DNA of 47,052 nucleotides, from contig CAMTOV010000004.1 of NCBI GenBank assembly GCA_947074235.1, forward strand, positions 1 through 47,052, read 5' to 3'. This DNA comes from an uncultured Bacteroides sp. (GTDB taxonomy: Bacteria > Bacteroidota > Bacteroidia > Bacteroidales > Bacteroidaceae). Made by a program: the position numbers and the translations under genes. Under the pieces are notes generated by a model. That model was not told the DNA's origin and did not search any database. It was given only the letters and a program-made list of their open reading frames with translations. Below, in pieces: positions 34,296-43,294 of this stretch. How positions within the stretch are numbered: position 1 is the first letter of the stretch; every line of letters begins with the position of its first letter.

Positions 34296-35030
34296 ATGAA
34301 TATTGCTACGCTAGCCAAAGATAAAGACCCTATGGGGGCAGCCATCCACGATTATTTCACCAAAGGAAGAGCCGGAAAGCTTCAAGTTTTCTCCTCACAG
34401 TTTGATGAAGATGAAATCCCCGTTAAAACTCTTTTCCGTTCAATGAGCGACATGCCTTTGTTGGAGCAAAAGGCTTTGCAGTTGGCTACGGGCAAAATAC
34501 TCGATGTAGGTGGTGGTAGTGGATGCCACACGCTGGCATTGCAAGAGATGGGCAAGGATGCTTGCGCCATAGATATCTCTCCTCTTTCGGTAGAGGCGAT
34601 GAAGGCTCGTGGAGTAAAAGATGCGAGGTTGGCCAATTTGTTCGCTCCTACTTTTACAGAGACTTTCGATACGGTGCTGATGTTGATGAATGGTTCGGGC
34701 ATTATTGGCAAGTTGAGCAATATGCCTCAGTTCTTTATCAAGATGAAACAATTGTTGAACCCCGGTGGTGCGATATTCTTAGACTCAAGCGACTTGAAGT
34801 ATCTTTTTGAAGACGAAGATGGTAGCTTCTTGATTGACTTGGCAGGCGACTACTACGGCGAGATTGACTTCCAAATGAAATACAAGCATGTAGAGGGCGA
34901 TACTTTCGATTGGCTCTACATCGACTTTCAAACCCTTAGCCTCTATGCGGCTGAATATGGGTTTGAGGCAGAGCAGATAGAAGAAGGGGAGCATTACAAC
35001 TACCTAGCCAAGCTCACACTAAAAGCATAA
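34296..35030 (+). CDS. Class I SAM-dependent methyltransferase
   Basis: A 244-residue cytosolic protein. The SAM-binding fold is clear near residues 68-110: motif I ILDVGGGSGCHTLALQEMG, motif II CAIDISPLSVEAMKARG, followed by FDTVLMLMNGSGIIG and LLNPGGAIFLDSSD for motifs post-I and III. The substrate cannot be told. Its closest feel is the small-molecule methyltransferase_11/25 group. Single gene, convergent with the TlpA-like gene over a hairpin at 35045-35078. Confidence 0.88.
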   Translation: MNIATLAKDKDPMGAAIHDYFTKGRAGKLQVFSSQFDEDEIPVKTLFRSMSDMPLLEQKALQLATGKILDVGGGSGCHTLALQEMGKDACAIDISPLSVEAMKARGVKDARLANLFAPTFTETFDTVLMLMNGSGIIGKLSNMPQFFIKMKQLLNPGGAIFLDSSDLKYLFEDEDGSFLIDLAGDYYGEIDFQMKYKHVEGDTFDWLYIDFQTLSLYAAEYGFEAEQIEEGEHYNYLAKLTLKA

Positions 35031-35044
35031 CACCCATATACAAC

Positions 35045-35078
35045 AATGGCTCTGATCGGTTATCCCATCAGAGCCATT
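35045..35078. terminator. Hairpin between convergent genes
   Basis: A perfect 12-bp stem AATGGCTCTGAT/ATCAGAGCCATT with a 10-base loop. No long T run on either strand, so a weak or factor-assisted terminator. Confidence 0.6.
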
Positions 35079-35100
35079 ATTATATCTATCAGCAAAGTGA

Positions 35101-35703
35101 TTATTTCAACATCTCGTCAATCTTGTGAGTTAGTTCGCCGAACTCCTCTTCATTGAACAAGCGAGTCAACATCACAATCTTACCTTCTTTATCAATCAAC
35201 ACATTGCGAGTGATGCCCGCTTTGCGCAACGCATACTTCGCAAAGATATCGGCATTAGGGTCTAAGCCCATCGGATAAGTTACCCCCGTAGCTTTGGCAA
35301 AGGCCACCACCACATCGAGCGGCTCGTCGCGATCAATACCAATCAAAGCAAACTCTGGGTTATTTTTATGTTTCAACCAGATATCTTTCTCAATAAAAGG
35401 CATCTCTTTGCGGCAAACGCCACACCAGCTAGCTGTAAATTGCAACATCACCACTTTACCTCTTAGCGACTCAAGTGAAACTTCTGTTCCATCAGTCAAA
35501 GTAGTAGTAAAGTTAGGAGCTTGCTCACCCACTTTCACAATATAACCTGTACTATCTGCTTGCTGCTCTAAATTAACTACATCGGCGGTAGTAATTTCAG
35601 TAACCTCTACTTCTGGAGCTGCAACCTCCGTTTTTTGCTTGCACGAAGCAAAATTCAAAGCCAATAGCATAAAAAATGCTGCTTTCAAAAAATAAATTTT
35701 CAT
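35101..35703 (-). CDS. TlpA-like thioredoxin-fold lipoprotein
   Basis: A 200-residue envelope thiol-disulfide protein. The signal ends in a lipobox (ALNFASC, Cys21). The thioredoxin-like domain has the active site W-C94-GV-C97-RKE, and the family pattern QFTASWCGVC and later GITRNVLIDKEGKIV. The WCGVC site is less common than WCPPC of TlpA. It should reduce disulfides in periplasmic proteins, for example in cytochrome maturation; the partner is unknown. Confidence 0.9.
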   Translation of the reverse strand: MKIYFLKAAFFMLLALNFASCKQKTEVAAPEVEVTEITTADVVNLEQQADSTGYIVKVGEQAPNFTTTLTDGTEVSLESLRGKVVMLQFTASWCGVCRKEMPFIEKDIWLKHKNNPEFALIGIDRDEPLDVVVAFAKATGVTYPMGLDPNADIFAKYALRKAGITRNVLIDKEGKIVMLTRLFNEEEFGELTHKIDEMLK

Positions 35704-35798
35704 AATCGTATTTTATCTAAATAGTTGAAACAAAAGTAGAAAAAAGAATTTAGACTACAACACCCTAATAGGGGAAAGCTATTTTTTTAATTCGCCTA

Positions 35799-35829
35799 TT
35801 TGGAAGTATCAAACTTTTTTCTACCTTTG
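35799..35829 (+). promoter_or_regulatory. tRNA-Thr promoter
   Basis: TTTG at 35799-35802 and TACCTTTG at 35822-35829, 19 bases apart, an exact consensus and identical in words and spacing to the tRNA-Tyr/Gly promoter. Confidence 0.87.
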
Positions 35830-35847
35830 CAACCGCAAAACAGAAAT

Positions 35848-35921
35848 GCCTCTTTAGCTCAGTTGGCCAGAGCACGTGATTTGTAATCTCGGGGTCGTTG
35901 GTTCGAATCCGACAAGAGGCT
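35848..35921 (+). tRNA. tRNA-Thr (anticodon TGT)
   Basis: The acceptor arms GCCTCTT and AAGAGGC pair. The anticodon loop TTTGTAA has TGT at 35882-35884. The anticodon stem CGTGA/TCTCG has one T-T mismatch in the middle, the only irregularity. D and T arms are canonical. CCA is not encoded. Confidence 0.94.
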
Positions 35922-35922
35922 C

Positions 35923-35959
35923 AAAAAACGCTTTCCTTACTACAAGGGAAGCGTTTTTT
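35923..35959 (+). terminator. Rho-independent terminator after tRNA-Thr
   Basis: The A-rich arm ending ACGCTTTCC pairs with GGGAAGCGT and is followed by six T. Confidence 0.88.
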
Positions 35960-36085
35960 ATTTGTGGCAACTTCTCAGCCAGCCACCTCACTAATGGGCT
36001 GCGACTTTCATTTCTTGTCAAGAGCATATTTACAAATGTTTAACGCTTTGAGCCCATAAAAAGCAGATACTGCGAAACGATAGAA

Positions 36086-36172
36086 AACATACTGACCTTT
36101 TATCAATAACATACTGGGGAAATTTAAAAACGAACTGACCTTTTGGGAAAAACATACTGACGAAATTGTGCC
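36086..36172. repeat. Degenerate tandem repeat of about 22 bases near hemW
   Basis: Four copies start at 36086 (AACATACTGACC), 36108 (AACATACTGGGG), 36129 (AACGAACTGACC) and 36151 (AACATACTGACG), spaced 22, 21 and 22. Units alternate, the first and third sharing CTGACCTTTT. A 9-base tandem duplication CTTTGTGAG follows at 36172-36189. This is most of the recognisable content of the gene-free stretch 35960-36408. No homology to the GTTTC hairpin arrays. Confidence 0.65.
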
Positions 36173-36200
36173 TTTGTGAGCTTTGTGAGAGGGGTGGATA

Positions 36201-36232
36201 AAAAAATAAGGAGAAAACTACTGCTTTCTCCT
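36201..36232 (-). terminator. Minus-strand terminator-like hairpin with no upstream gene
   Basis: AAGGAGAAA (36208-36216) pairs with TTTCTCCTT (36224-36232); on the minus strand the stem is followed by ATTTTTTTA. No gene on the minus strand ends here. Confidence 0.5.
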
Positions 36233-36291
36233 TATAACATGGTTTAGCCGTAAGCTAATTCATGATTGATAGTGCGAAGATACCTCATAAA

Positions 36292-36340
36292 GTTGAGATA
36301 AGCAAACTTAGATTAGTTCGATAACATACTTTATCTCAAC
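36292..36340. repeat. 10-base inverted repeat upstream of hemW
   Basis: GTTGAGATAA (36292-36301) and TTATCTCAAC (36331-36340) are perfect complements 29 bases apart. Immediately after comes TTTG (36342) and later TACTTTTG (36369-36376), a possible -7 for hemW. Confidence 0.4.
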
Positions 36341-36408
36341 ATTTGTAGTTTTATTTTGATATAATAGTTACTTTTGCTCAACAAAATTCAAAAAGGTATC
36401 GCTAAACT

Positions 36409-37539
36409 ATGGCAGGTATATATATTCATATTCCATTTTGTAAGACACGTTGCATCTATTGCGATTTCTATTCTACTACTTGCAGCAGTCAGACAGATGA
36501 TTTTGTGAATGCGCTGTGTGAAGAACTTAAAAACCGTAAAGATTATTTAGCGAACGAGCCCATTGAGACTATCTATTTTGGCGGAGGCACTCCCTCGCAG
36601 CTTAGCATAGAGAACTTCAAGCAAATATTTGAGTGCATTGCACATACTTTTGGGCCAATTGAAGCCAAAGAAATAACCTTGGAGGCAAACCCCGATGATT
36701 TGACCGAAGAGTATGTGAATAAACTGGCGCAACTACCTTTCAACCGCATCAGCATAGGCATTCAAACATTCAACGATAACATTTTGAAGTTGTTGAAGCG
36801 AAGACACAGCGCCTCGCAAGCCATCGAAGCGGTAACAAGATGCCGCCGAGCCGGTTTCAACAACATCAGCATTGACTTGATATACGGATTGCCGGGCGAA
36901 ACTCCCGACAGTTGGAGCAAAGACATAGAGCAAGCAATAAGTTTAGGAGTAGAACACATCTCTGCTTACCATTTAATATACGAAGAAGATACCCCACTCT
37001 TTCAGCTACGCCAACAGCATAAGGTGAAGGAGGTAGACGAGGATAGCAGTTTGCTATTTTTTGAAATGTTGATAGACAGGCTCAATGAGGCGGGATATGA
37101 GCATTATGAGATATCAAACTTTTGTAAGCCGGGCAAATACTCGCAACACAATACATCGTATTGGCAAGGTGTGCCCTACTTGGGCTGTGGGCCTTCGGCT
37201 CACTCCTTCAATGGTAGTGAGCGCGAGTGGAACTTGGCTTCACTAGACGATTATATCCAAGGGCTCAACACCGGCAATCGTCCTTTCGAGAAAGAAGAAC
37301 TAGATTTAGCTACTCAATACAACGAATACATCATCACATCGTTACGCACCATGTGGGGCATATCACTTACGCATATAAAAGAAGTGTATGGCAATGAGCT
37401 TTTCGATTATTGTATGAAGATGGCTACACCACATATCGAAAGCAGCAAAATAGAAAACAATAACCACACGCTGAGACTTACTCGTAGTGGAATATTTGTT
37501 TCAGACGACATCATGAGCGATTTATTAGTAGTAGATTAA
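36409..37539 (+). CDS. hemW: Radical SAM family heme chaperone HemW
   Basis: A 376-residue radical SAM protein, formerly annotated as oxygen-independent coproporphyrinogen III oxidase. The [4Fe-4S] ligands are C11, C15 and C18 in PFCKTRCIYCDFYS, the SAM glycine motif is IYFGGGTPSQL, and SIGIQTFNDNILKLLKRRHS and SIDLIYGLPGE are characteristic. It lacks the longer N-terminus and extra cysteine expected of true HemN, hence HemW, which inserts heme into respiratory proteins. The ECF sigma gene follows after 18 bases, but a functional link is not shown. Confidence 0.93.
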   Translation: MAGIYIHIPFCKTRCIYCDFYSTTCSSQTDDFVNALCEELKNRKDYLANEPIETIYFGGGTPSQLSIENFKQIFECIAHTFGPIEAKEITLEANPDDLTEEYVNKLAQLPFNRISIGIQTFNDNILKLLKRRHSASQAIEAVTRCRRAGFNNISIDLIYGLPGETPDSWSKDIEQAISLGVEHISAYHLIYEEDTPLFQLRQQHKVKEVDEDSSLLFFEMLIDRLNEAGYEHYEISNFCKPGKYSQHNTSYWQGVPYLGCGPSAHSFNGSEREWNLASLDDYIQGLNTGNRPFEKEELDLATQYNEYIITSLRTMWGISLTHIKEVYGNELFDYCMKMATPHIESSKIENNNHTLRLTRSGIFVSDDIMSDLLVVD

Positions 37540-37557
37540 AAACGATTTTCCAGCATA

Positions 37558-38112
37558 ATGACCGAATCTGAAGTACGACGACTTCTGCGACAAATGAAGG
37601 AATGGGACTCTGAAACCGCATTCCATCAATTCTATGATATGACATACGACCGTTTGTTTCGTATAGCCTATTATTTTGTGCACCGTGACGAGTGGGCGCA
37701 AGAAATCGTATTGGACGTATTTCTGAAATTGTGGAATCAACGCAATACCCTACCCGATATACGAAACATAGAAGATTATTGCTTCATCTTGGTCAAGAAC
37801 GCCTCGCTCAATTATTTAGAAAAAGAGTCGCGTTACGAAAATAATATGGAGCATGATGTGCCCGAAGACTTGAATAAAACTGCCACCCCCGAGGAAGAGT
37901 TTATTAGCGAAGAGTTGTTTGCCCGCTACGTGAAGGCGCTTGATAGACTGCCCGAACGCTGCCGTGAGGTATTTATTCGCATTCGCGAGGAGAAACAAAG
38001 TTATGCAGAGGTGGCCTCAGCACTCGATATAAGCGTAAAAACAGTAGATGCACAGCTACAAAAAGCTACCAAGAAACTGAAGGAGGTTATTATGAATTGG
38101 GAAGAAATTTAA
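37558..38112 (+). CDS. ECF sigma-70 factor
   Basis: A 184-residue extracytoplasmic-function sigma factor. The region 2 helix is FHQFYDMTYDRLFRIAYYFV with EIVLDVFLKLWNQR; region 4 is LDRLPERCREVFIRIREEKQSYAEVASALDISVKTVDAQLQKA, the Bacteroidetes FecI-like form. A FecR-type anti-sigma gene lies downstream after one lipoprotein gene, the usual partner. It begins 18 bases after hemW; it could have its own promoter or share the hemW transcript. It probably directs transcription of the TonB receptor unit that follows. Confidence 0.93.
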   Translation: MTESEVRRLLRQMKEWDSETAFHQFYDMTYDRLFRIAYYFVHRDEWAQEIVLDVFLKLWNQRNTLPDIRNIEDYCFILVKNASLNYLEKESRYENNMEHDVPEDLNKTATPEEEFISEELFARYVKALDRLPERCREVFIRIREEKQSYAEVASALDISVKTVDAQLQKATKKLKEVIMNWEEI

Positions 38113-38196
38113 TTTTTTTCTGATTCGGCGTAGGGAGTTTATCAATATCGCCTGTCTTTATCATTGTAATAGGTTTAATTTAATAACACAAGAACA

Positions 38197-38616
38197 ATGA
38201 AAAGATTTTATTTAAACGGGATTCTGTCGTTATTCATGCTGCTAGTGACATTAGCTTGTGGGGATAACAACAAAAATTATCCTACCGACTATGTAGGATT
38301 TGAGAAATCGACCCACACGCACAACTATGATGTAAACAGCAATGAAGAGACCATAACTATCAAGGTGATGGCGATAAACAAAAAGGATGAGGATAGAAAG
38401 ATAAAATTGACAGTTAATAAGTCGGCCATATTTGGTAAAGCTTACAAATTAGTAGACAATGAAGTGACTATTAAGGCAGGAAGCAAATCGGCCACGGCAA
38501 CAGTTAAAATCTACCCGAAGAAAGTAATAAAAGGCACTTTCATTCAAGTGCAGTGTGCTCCACAATGGAAAGATGCGGAAAATACACAATTAAGCATTAA
38601 GCTTATACCCAAATAA
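38197..38616 (+). CDS. Small lipoprotein between sigma and anti-sigma genes
   Basis: A 139-residue protein with a lipoprotein signal (LFMLLVTLAC, Cys21). The mature part reads as one beta-sandwich: FEKSTHTHNYDVNSNEETITIKVMAINKK, and GKAYKLVDNEVTIKAGSKSATATVKI, which is the pattern of the Calx-beta/DUF1735/DUF4843-type modules found in Bacteroidetes surface lipoproteins. I do not recognise a specific family. The position inside a sigma/FecR pair is unusual and suggests a surface ligand-binding or signalling role (inference). Confidence 0.72.
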   Translation: MKRFYLNGILSLFMLLVTLACGDNNKNYPTDYVGFEKSTHTHNYDVNSNEETITIKVMAINKKDEDRKIKLTVNKSAIFGKAYKLVDNEVTIKAGSKSATATVKIYPKKVIKGTFIQVQCAPQWKDAENTQLSIKLIPK

Positions 38617-38627
38617 TACAGAACAAT

Positions 38628-39512
38628 ATGAAGTATACAGAAACGGAAGCCGATAAGATATTAGATAAACTCATAACATCGACACGTTCGCCTCGCGGAC
38701 AATACTCGGCAGCAGAAAGCTATAAACTATTGGAAAAACGCATAACTCGAAAGAGCAAGCGTATTCTTCCGCTTCGTATATGGCACACAGTAGCTTCCGT
38801 AGCAGCTATAGCGTTGATTTGCATAGTAGGTTGGTGCACTTACGAATATCTGATTCCGACAAAAATGCAAACCATCAGCACATTGGCCAATCGCATGGAG
38901 GTTACATTGCCAGACGGTTCGCAAATCATGCTCAATCGTTATTCATCGTTGACGTATCCTAAACGTTTCAAAGGAGACAGCAGGGAGGTTACACTAAATG
39001 GCGAAGGATTTTTCAATATTACCAAAAATCCGAATAAGCCTTTTATTGTAACAGCCGAAATGATGAAAGTGCAGGTACTAGGCACTCAGTTCAACATTGA
39101 GGCCTATGTCAACAATCCGGATGTAAAAACAACCCTTATTGAGGGTTCTGTGATGGTTAGCATCGACTCTACCGATGAGCAAATGATACTTCACCCTAGC
39201 GAAAGCGCTATTTATAATAAAAAGAATAAAACCCTTGAGCTTGCTGTTGAAGATGAAACAGTAGCTACAATGGCTTGGCAAAGCAACTCGTTTATTTTTG
39301 ATAAGCAAACTCTGCAAGAGATTGTGCGCAAACTGGGCAACTCATTTGGTGTAGTGATTGAGATTGACAATCATGATTTAGCCAATTACCGCCTAACAGC
39401 TAAGTTCAACAATGATGAGTCGCTCGAAGAGATATTGACCTTACTACAAACAGGTCGAGGGTTTACATTCAAGAAAATCAATAATCAAAAGATTATTATC
39501 AGTAAAGACTAA
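38628..39512 (+). CDS. FecR family anti-sigma factor
   Basis: A 294-residue inner-membrane anti-sigma factor: an N-terminal cytoplasmic part to about residue 48, one membrane helix near 51-74 (IWHTVASVAAIALICIVGW), a periplasmic FecR domain (NRMEVTLPDGSQIMLNRYSSLTYPK, GEGFFNITKNPNKPFIV, VLGTQFNIEAY) and a C-terminal DUF4974/STN-like domain (FIFDKQTLQEIVRKLGNSF). It should hold the upstream sigma factor inactive until the TonB receptor's N-terminal domain signals. It is 2 bases before the receptor gene. Confidence 0.94.
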   Translation: MKYTETEADKILDKLITSTRSPRGQYSAAESYKLLEKRITRKSKRILPLRIWHTVASVAAIALICIVGWCTYEYLIPTKMQTISTLANRMEVTLPDGSQIMLNRYSSLTYPKRFKGDSREVTLNGEGFFNITKNPNKPFIVTAEMMKVQVLGTQFNIEAYVNNPDVKTTLIEGSVMVSIDSTDEQMILHPSESAIYNKKNKTLELAVEDETVATMAWQSNSFIFDKQTLQEIVRKLGNSFGVVIEIDNHDLANYRLTAKFNNDESLEEILTLLQTGRGFTFKKINNQKIIISKD

Positions 39513-39514
39513 AG

Positions 39515-42229
39515 ATGACTAAACGATATATTAAGAGCCATTATATACGATTTTTGTTATTCATATATATACTCTTGGCCAGTTGCCATGCGATACATGC
39601 GCAAGCACAGCAGCCCAAATACACATTAATATTGAAAAATGCTACTCTCAAAGAGTGCATTGAAGAGATTGAGAAACTAACCGGATATTCATTTATCTAT
39701 GGAGAAGAGGTGACTATAAAGCATCCCATCACTTTAAAGGCAAATCAAAAGACATTAACGGAAATACTAGACTTAGCTTTCATCAACAGTTCTATCAGCT
39801 TCGAAATCAAAGGAAAACATATCCTTCTTCAAATAAAAAAAACGAAGATAGCTGCTCGTAAATTCACGATTAGCGGATATGTAACAGATCATCTATCATC
39901 AGAAACAATGATTGGAGCTAATATAATTGATAGAACTTGGCACAAAGGTGCCACAACCAATCCATTTGGTTTTTATAGCATCACACTCCCCGAGGGGGAG
40001 GTGTGCATGTTATATTCTTACATAGGCTATGACACACAACAACATATATTTGCATTGCAAAAAGATACGGTGCTCAATGTTTCGATGAGCAACAACAACA
40101 AACTAGAAGAAGTGGTTATTGTTTCAGACAAAACAGAGTCGGGCATCACATCTACTCATATGAGCTCGATAGATATACCTGTGGCGCGCATCAAAAATAC
40201 ACCAACCGTGCTAGGCGAATCGGATGTGCTGAAAACAATTCAAATGATGCCGGGTGTACATGCCGGAGTAGAAGGTTCGGCAGGAATACATGTTAGAGGA
40301 GGGGGACCCGACCAGAATTTATTTCTTTTGGATGGTGTGCCTGTGTACAGCGTAGATCACCTATTTGGATTCTTTTCGGTTTTTTCGCCCGAAGCTATCA
40401 AAAAGGTAACACTCTTTAAAGGTTCATTTCCGGCTCGCTTTGGTGGGCGTTTATCATCGGTTATAGACATTCGCACCAATGATGGTGATATGAAAAACTA
40501 TCACGGCATGGTTAGCGTTGGTTTATTAACAACTAAGTTTCAGTTTGAAGGGCCTATCATCAAGGATAAAACATCTTTCAATGTTTCTGCACGTCGCACC
40601 TATCTCGATTGGATTATAAGGCCATTTATGAGTTCTGACGAGAAGTTTAAGTATAACTTCTATGATATTAATGCCAAGGTCAATCATCGTTTCTCGGACA
40701 GAATGCGCCTTTATTTAAGCTTCTATAACGGGAATGACAACTATGGCGTTTCATTTACAGACAATAATGAATCATATTATCTACCCAACGATATGCTACA
40801 AACAAACAAGGATAAGATGCGTAGCAACTGGGGGAACTTGATTGGATCGGCTCGCTTAAACTACATCTTCAATCAAAAATTGTTTTGCAATGCTACGGTA
40901 GCTTACAATAAATATCAAGTCAACATACACAACAGAACCTACTCTAGCTTAGCGCAATCTAAAATAATCGCTGAAAATCTATACGAGGCAAACTACAAAT
41001 CGAGCATACGCGACTGGATGTATCAACTCGATTTTGATTACAACCCCATGCCTACTCAAAACATTAAGTTTGGATTTACTTATCAGCGTCACAACTTTCA
41101 TCCCGAGGTGTCTAGCTCAAAGATTAAAGAAACGGAAAACAACCAAGTGATACAAGACACAGTCTATCATGATGTTGTCAACAGAGCTATACGTGCACAT
41201 GAGTGGTCGGCGTACATCGAAGACAACTTCAATATTGGTAATCACATCCGGGCAAATATTGGTTTACACCTATCGGCATTCAATGTCAATCGTAAGACTT
41301 ACCTCTCGGCACAACCACGCATATCTGCCCGCTATCAAATGAATAAGCACATTGCTTGGAAAGCATCTTATACCCAAATGCAGCAATATATTCATTTACT
41401 TACATCGAGTATGCTATCTATGCCCACCGACTTGTGGGTGCCGGTAACCAACAACATCAAACCCATGACAGCACATCAATATTCTATTGGAGGTTACTAC
41501 GTAGGGCTTAAAGGATGGGAACTTTCGGTAGAAGCCTATTATAAGAAAATGTATCGCATACTCGAATATAAAGAAGGGAGTAGTTTCTTTGGTTCTTCGG
41601 CCGGATGGGAAGACAAAGTAGAATCGGGTAATGGGAGAAGTATGGGGATAGAGTTTATGCTTGAAAAGCTATCGGGCAAAACAACGGGTTGGATTGCCTA
41701 TACGCTTGCAAAAAGCGACCGGAAATTTGCATCGGGAGGCATAAATAATGGACAAACCTTTCCTTTTAAATACGACCATCGCCACGCTGTAGATTTAGTG
41801 GTGAATCATAAGTTTAATAATCGCATTGATATTTCGGCATCGTGGATGTTTGCTAGCGGTGGCACTGCCTCAATAGCCAAAGAGGTGACAGGAGTCCTTC
41901 GTCCCGACAAGGATGCTGTAGATATGGAAGATTTCATTGAGCAACGCAACAATTATCGCCTACCACCAACCCATCGCTTAAGCTTAGGAATCAATTTCAG
42001 AAAAAAGATAAAAAGGGGCGAACGAATATGGAATATCAGTGTATATAATGCATATAATGCAATGAATCCCGATTTAGTATATAATACAGGTATGACAGGG
42101 TATTATTATATGGAATATGACCCCACGACACAAGAAACAACAACTCACTATATTCCAGGAGAGCCGAAATTAACAAAGGTTACTATGGTTCCACTTATTC
42201 CGTCTGTATCTTATACATTCAAATTTTAA
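39515..42229 (+). CDS. TonB-dependent receptor with N-terminal STN signalling domain
   Basis: A 904-residue outer-membrane transducer. After the signal peptide, residues about 35-108 are an STN domain (LKECIEEIEKLTGYSFIY) for contact with FecR; 117-200 is a carboxypeptidase-regulatory-like domain (ISGYVTDHLSSETMIGANI); 220-335 is the plug, with VHVRGGGPDQNLFLLDGVPVY-like wording; the rest is the beta-barrel, ending in the aromatic VSYTFKF. It has no SusC-only features, and the neighbour is DUF4249 rather than SusD. Overlaps the DUF4249 gene (TAATG). Substrate unknown. Confidence 0.94.
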   Translation: MTKRYIKSHYIRFLLFIYILLASCHAIHAQAQQPKYTLILKNATLKECIEEIEKLTGYSFIYGEEVTIKHPITLKANQKTLTEILDLAFINSSISFEIKGKHILLQIKKTKIAARKFTISGYVTDHLSSETMIGANIIDRTWHKGATTNPFGFYSITLPEGEVCMLYSYIGYDTQQHIFALQKDTVLNVSMSNNNKLEEVVIVSDKTESGITSTHMSSIDIPVARIKNTPTVLGESDVLKTIQMMPGVHAGVEGSAGIHVRGGGPDQNLFLLDGVPVYSVDHLFGFFSVFSPEAIKKVTLFKGSFPARFGGRLSSVIDIRTNDGDMKNYHGMVSVGLLTTKFQFEGPIIKDKTSFNVSARRTYLDWIIRPFMSSDEKFKYNFYDINAKVNHRFSDRMRLYLSFYNGNDNYGVSFTDNNESYYLPNDMLQTNKDKMRSNWGNLIGSARLNYIFNQKLFCNATVAYNKYQVNIHNRTYSSLAQSKIIAENLYEANYKSSIRDWMYQLDFDYNPMPTQNIKFGFTYQRHNFHPEVSSSKIKETENNQVIQDTVYHDVVNRAIRAHEWSAYIEDNFNIGNHIRANIGLHLSAFNVNRKTYLSAQPRISARYQMNKHIAWKASYTQMQQYIHLLTSSMLSMPTDLWVPVTNNIKPMTAHQYSIGGYYVGLKGWELSVEAYYKKMYRILEYKEGSSFFGSSAGWEDKVESGNGRSMGIEFMLEKLSGKTTGWIAYTLAKSDRKFASGGINNGQTFPFKYDHRHAVDLVVNHKFNNRIDISASWMFASGGTASIAKEVTGVLRPDKDAVDMEDFIEQRNNYRLPPTHRLSLGINFRKKIKRGERIWNISVYNAYNAMNPDLVYNTGMTGYYYMEYDPTTQETTTHYIPGEPKLTKVTMVPLIPSVSYTFKF

Positions 42230-43245
42230 TGATTATGCAAAAAGTGAAAATATACTATCCTTTTATATATATAGTGTTACTCATGATATTGGCATCGAGT
42301 TGCTACAATGAGATATCGCTCAAAAACGAGAGCACTACCCCTAAACTGGTAATGAATGCATTTATCAATGCAGATAGTACTAACAATGTGTTATATCTAA
42401 ACTTAACTGGCAATTCACAGCTCAACCATATTGATAAAGCCATTGTAGAGGTGTATGTAGATAATCAATTGAAAGAGGTTGCTTCGGAGGTGCAAACACA
42501 AAGCGTATATGATAAGCAAAAGCGCTATTTAATAACAACAAAGTTCACCCCCGGCGATAAAGTAAAAATTGAAGCTCGCACAGAGGATGGAAAGCATCGG
42601 GCTTGGATAGAAGAGACAGTGTTACAACCACCTTTGCCTATCGAAAAAGTAGATACCACTACCGTAAAGTTGCGAATCTACGACAGTTATTACGATAGAT
42701 TACGTTTTCGTATCACCTTTACTGATAGGAGCAATGAAACCAACTTTTATAGACTTATACTGGAACGTACAGTAACAATCAAAGCACGTCTGGAAGATAA
42801 TCGTGACACAGTAGCTTTCACCAAAAGCTACAAAATGCTTTGCAATGAAGACATCGCTTTGACCGATGGTCAGCCCAATGTAGGGGAAAGCGACTTCTTT
42901 GATAATCCGGAAAATATATATGGTGTATTCAGCGATGCTTATTTTAAGGACGAAAATTATACTCTTAATGTATATATGCAGCCAAATTATTCGCCTTATC
43001 TGCCCGAACCGTATGAAGTAATTGATGTGCAGCAAGAATGCTTAATACGCATTCAAAGCATTAGCCAAAACGACTTCAAGTATTTAAAAGCTCTCAATGT
43101 TTTGGATTCAGATGTATATGATCCGATAATGATGGAGCCGATAATCTTTGCCAGCAATGTTAACGGTGGATTGGGGTTGGTAAGCATTACAACTGAAACA
43201 ACCCATCGCATAGAGCTTAATGAAGAGCATTTATATCCTTATTAA
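42229..43245 (+). CDS. DUF4249 lipoprotein
   Basis: A 338-residue lipoprotein; MILASSC gives the lipobox with Cys25. The first domain (LVMNAFINADSTNNVLYLNLTGN) is a beta-sandwich followed by a second one rich in beta strands (FRITFTDRSNETNFYRLILER), the layout of DUF4249, a Bacteroidetes family encoded next to TonB receptors. It probably sits on or at the surface with the receptor, taking the place SusD would have (inference). The start codon overlaps the receptor stop by one base; an ATG two codons later (42235) is an alternative. Confidence 0.85.
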   Translation: MIMQKVKIYYPFIYIVLLMILASSCYNEISLKNESTTPKLVMNAFINADSTNNVLYLNLTGNSQLNHIDKAIVEVYVDNQLKEVASEVQTQSVYDKQKRYLITTKFTPGDKVKIEARTEDGKHRAWIEETVLQPPLPIEKVDTTTVKLRIYDSYYDRLRFRITFTDRSNETNFYRLILERTVTIKARLEDNRDTVAFTKSYKMLCNEDIALTDGQPNVGESDFFDNPENIYGVFSDAYFKDENYTLNVYMQPNYSPYLPEPYEVIDVQQECLIRIQSISQNDFKYLKALNVLDSDVYDPIMMEPIIFASNVNGGLGLVSITTETTHRIELNEEHLYPY

Positions 43246-43294
43246 ATATATCAGTAACATTAAAACTTAGAATCTAACTAAAATCTCTATTATA

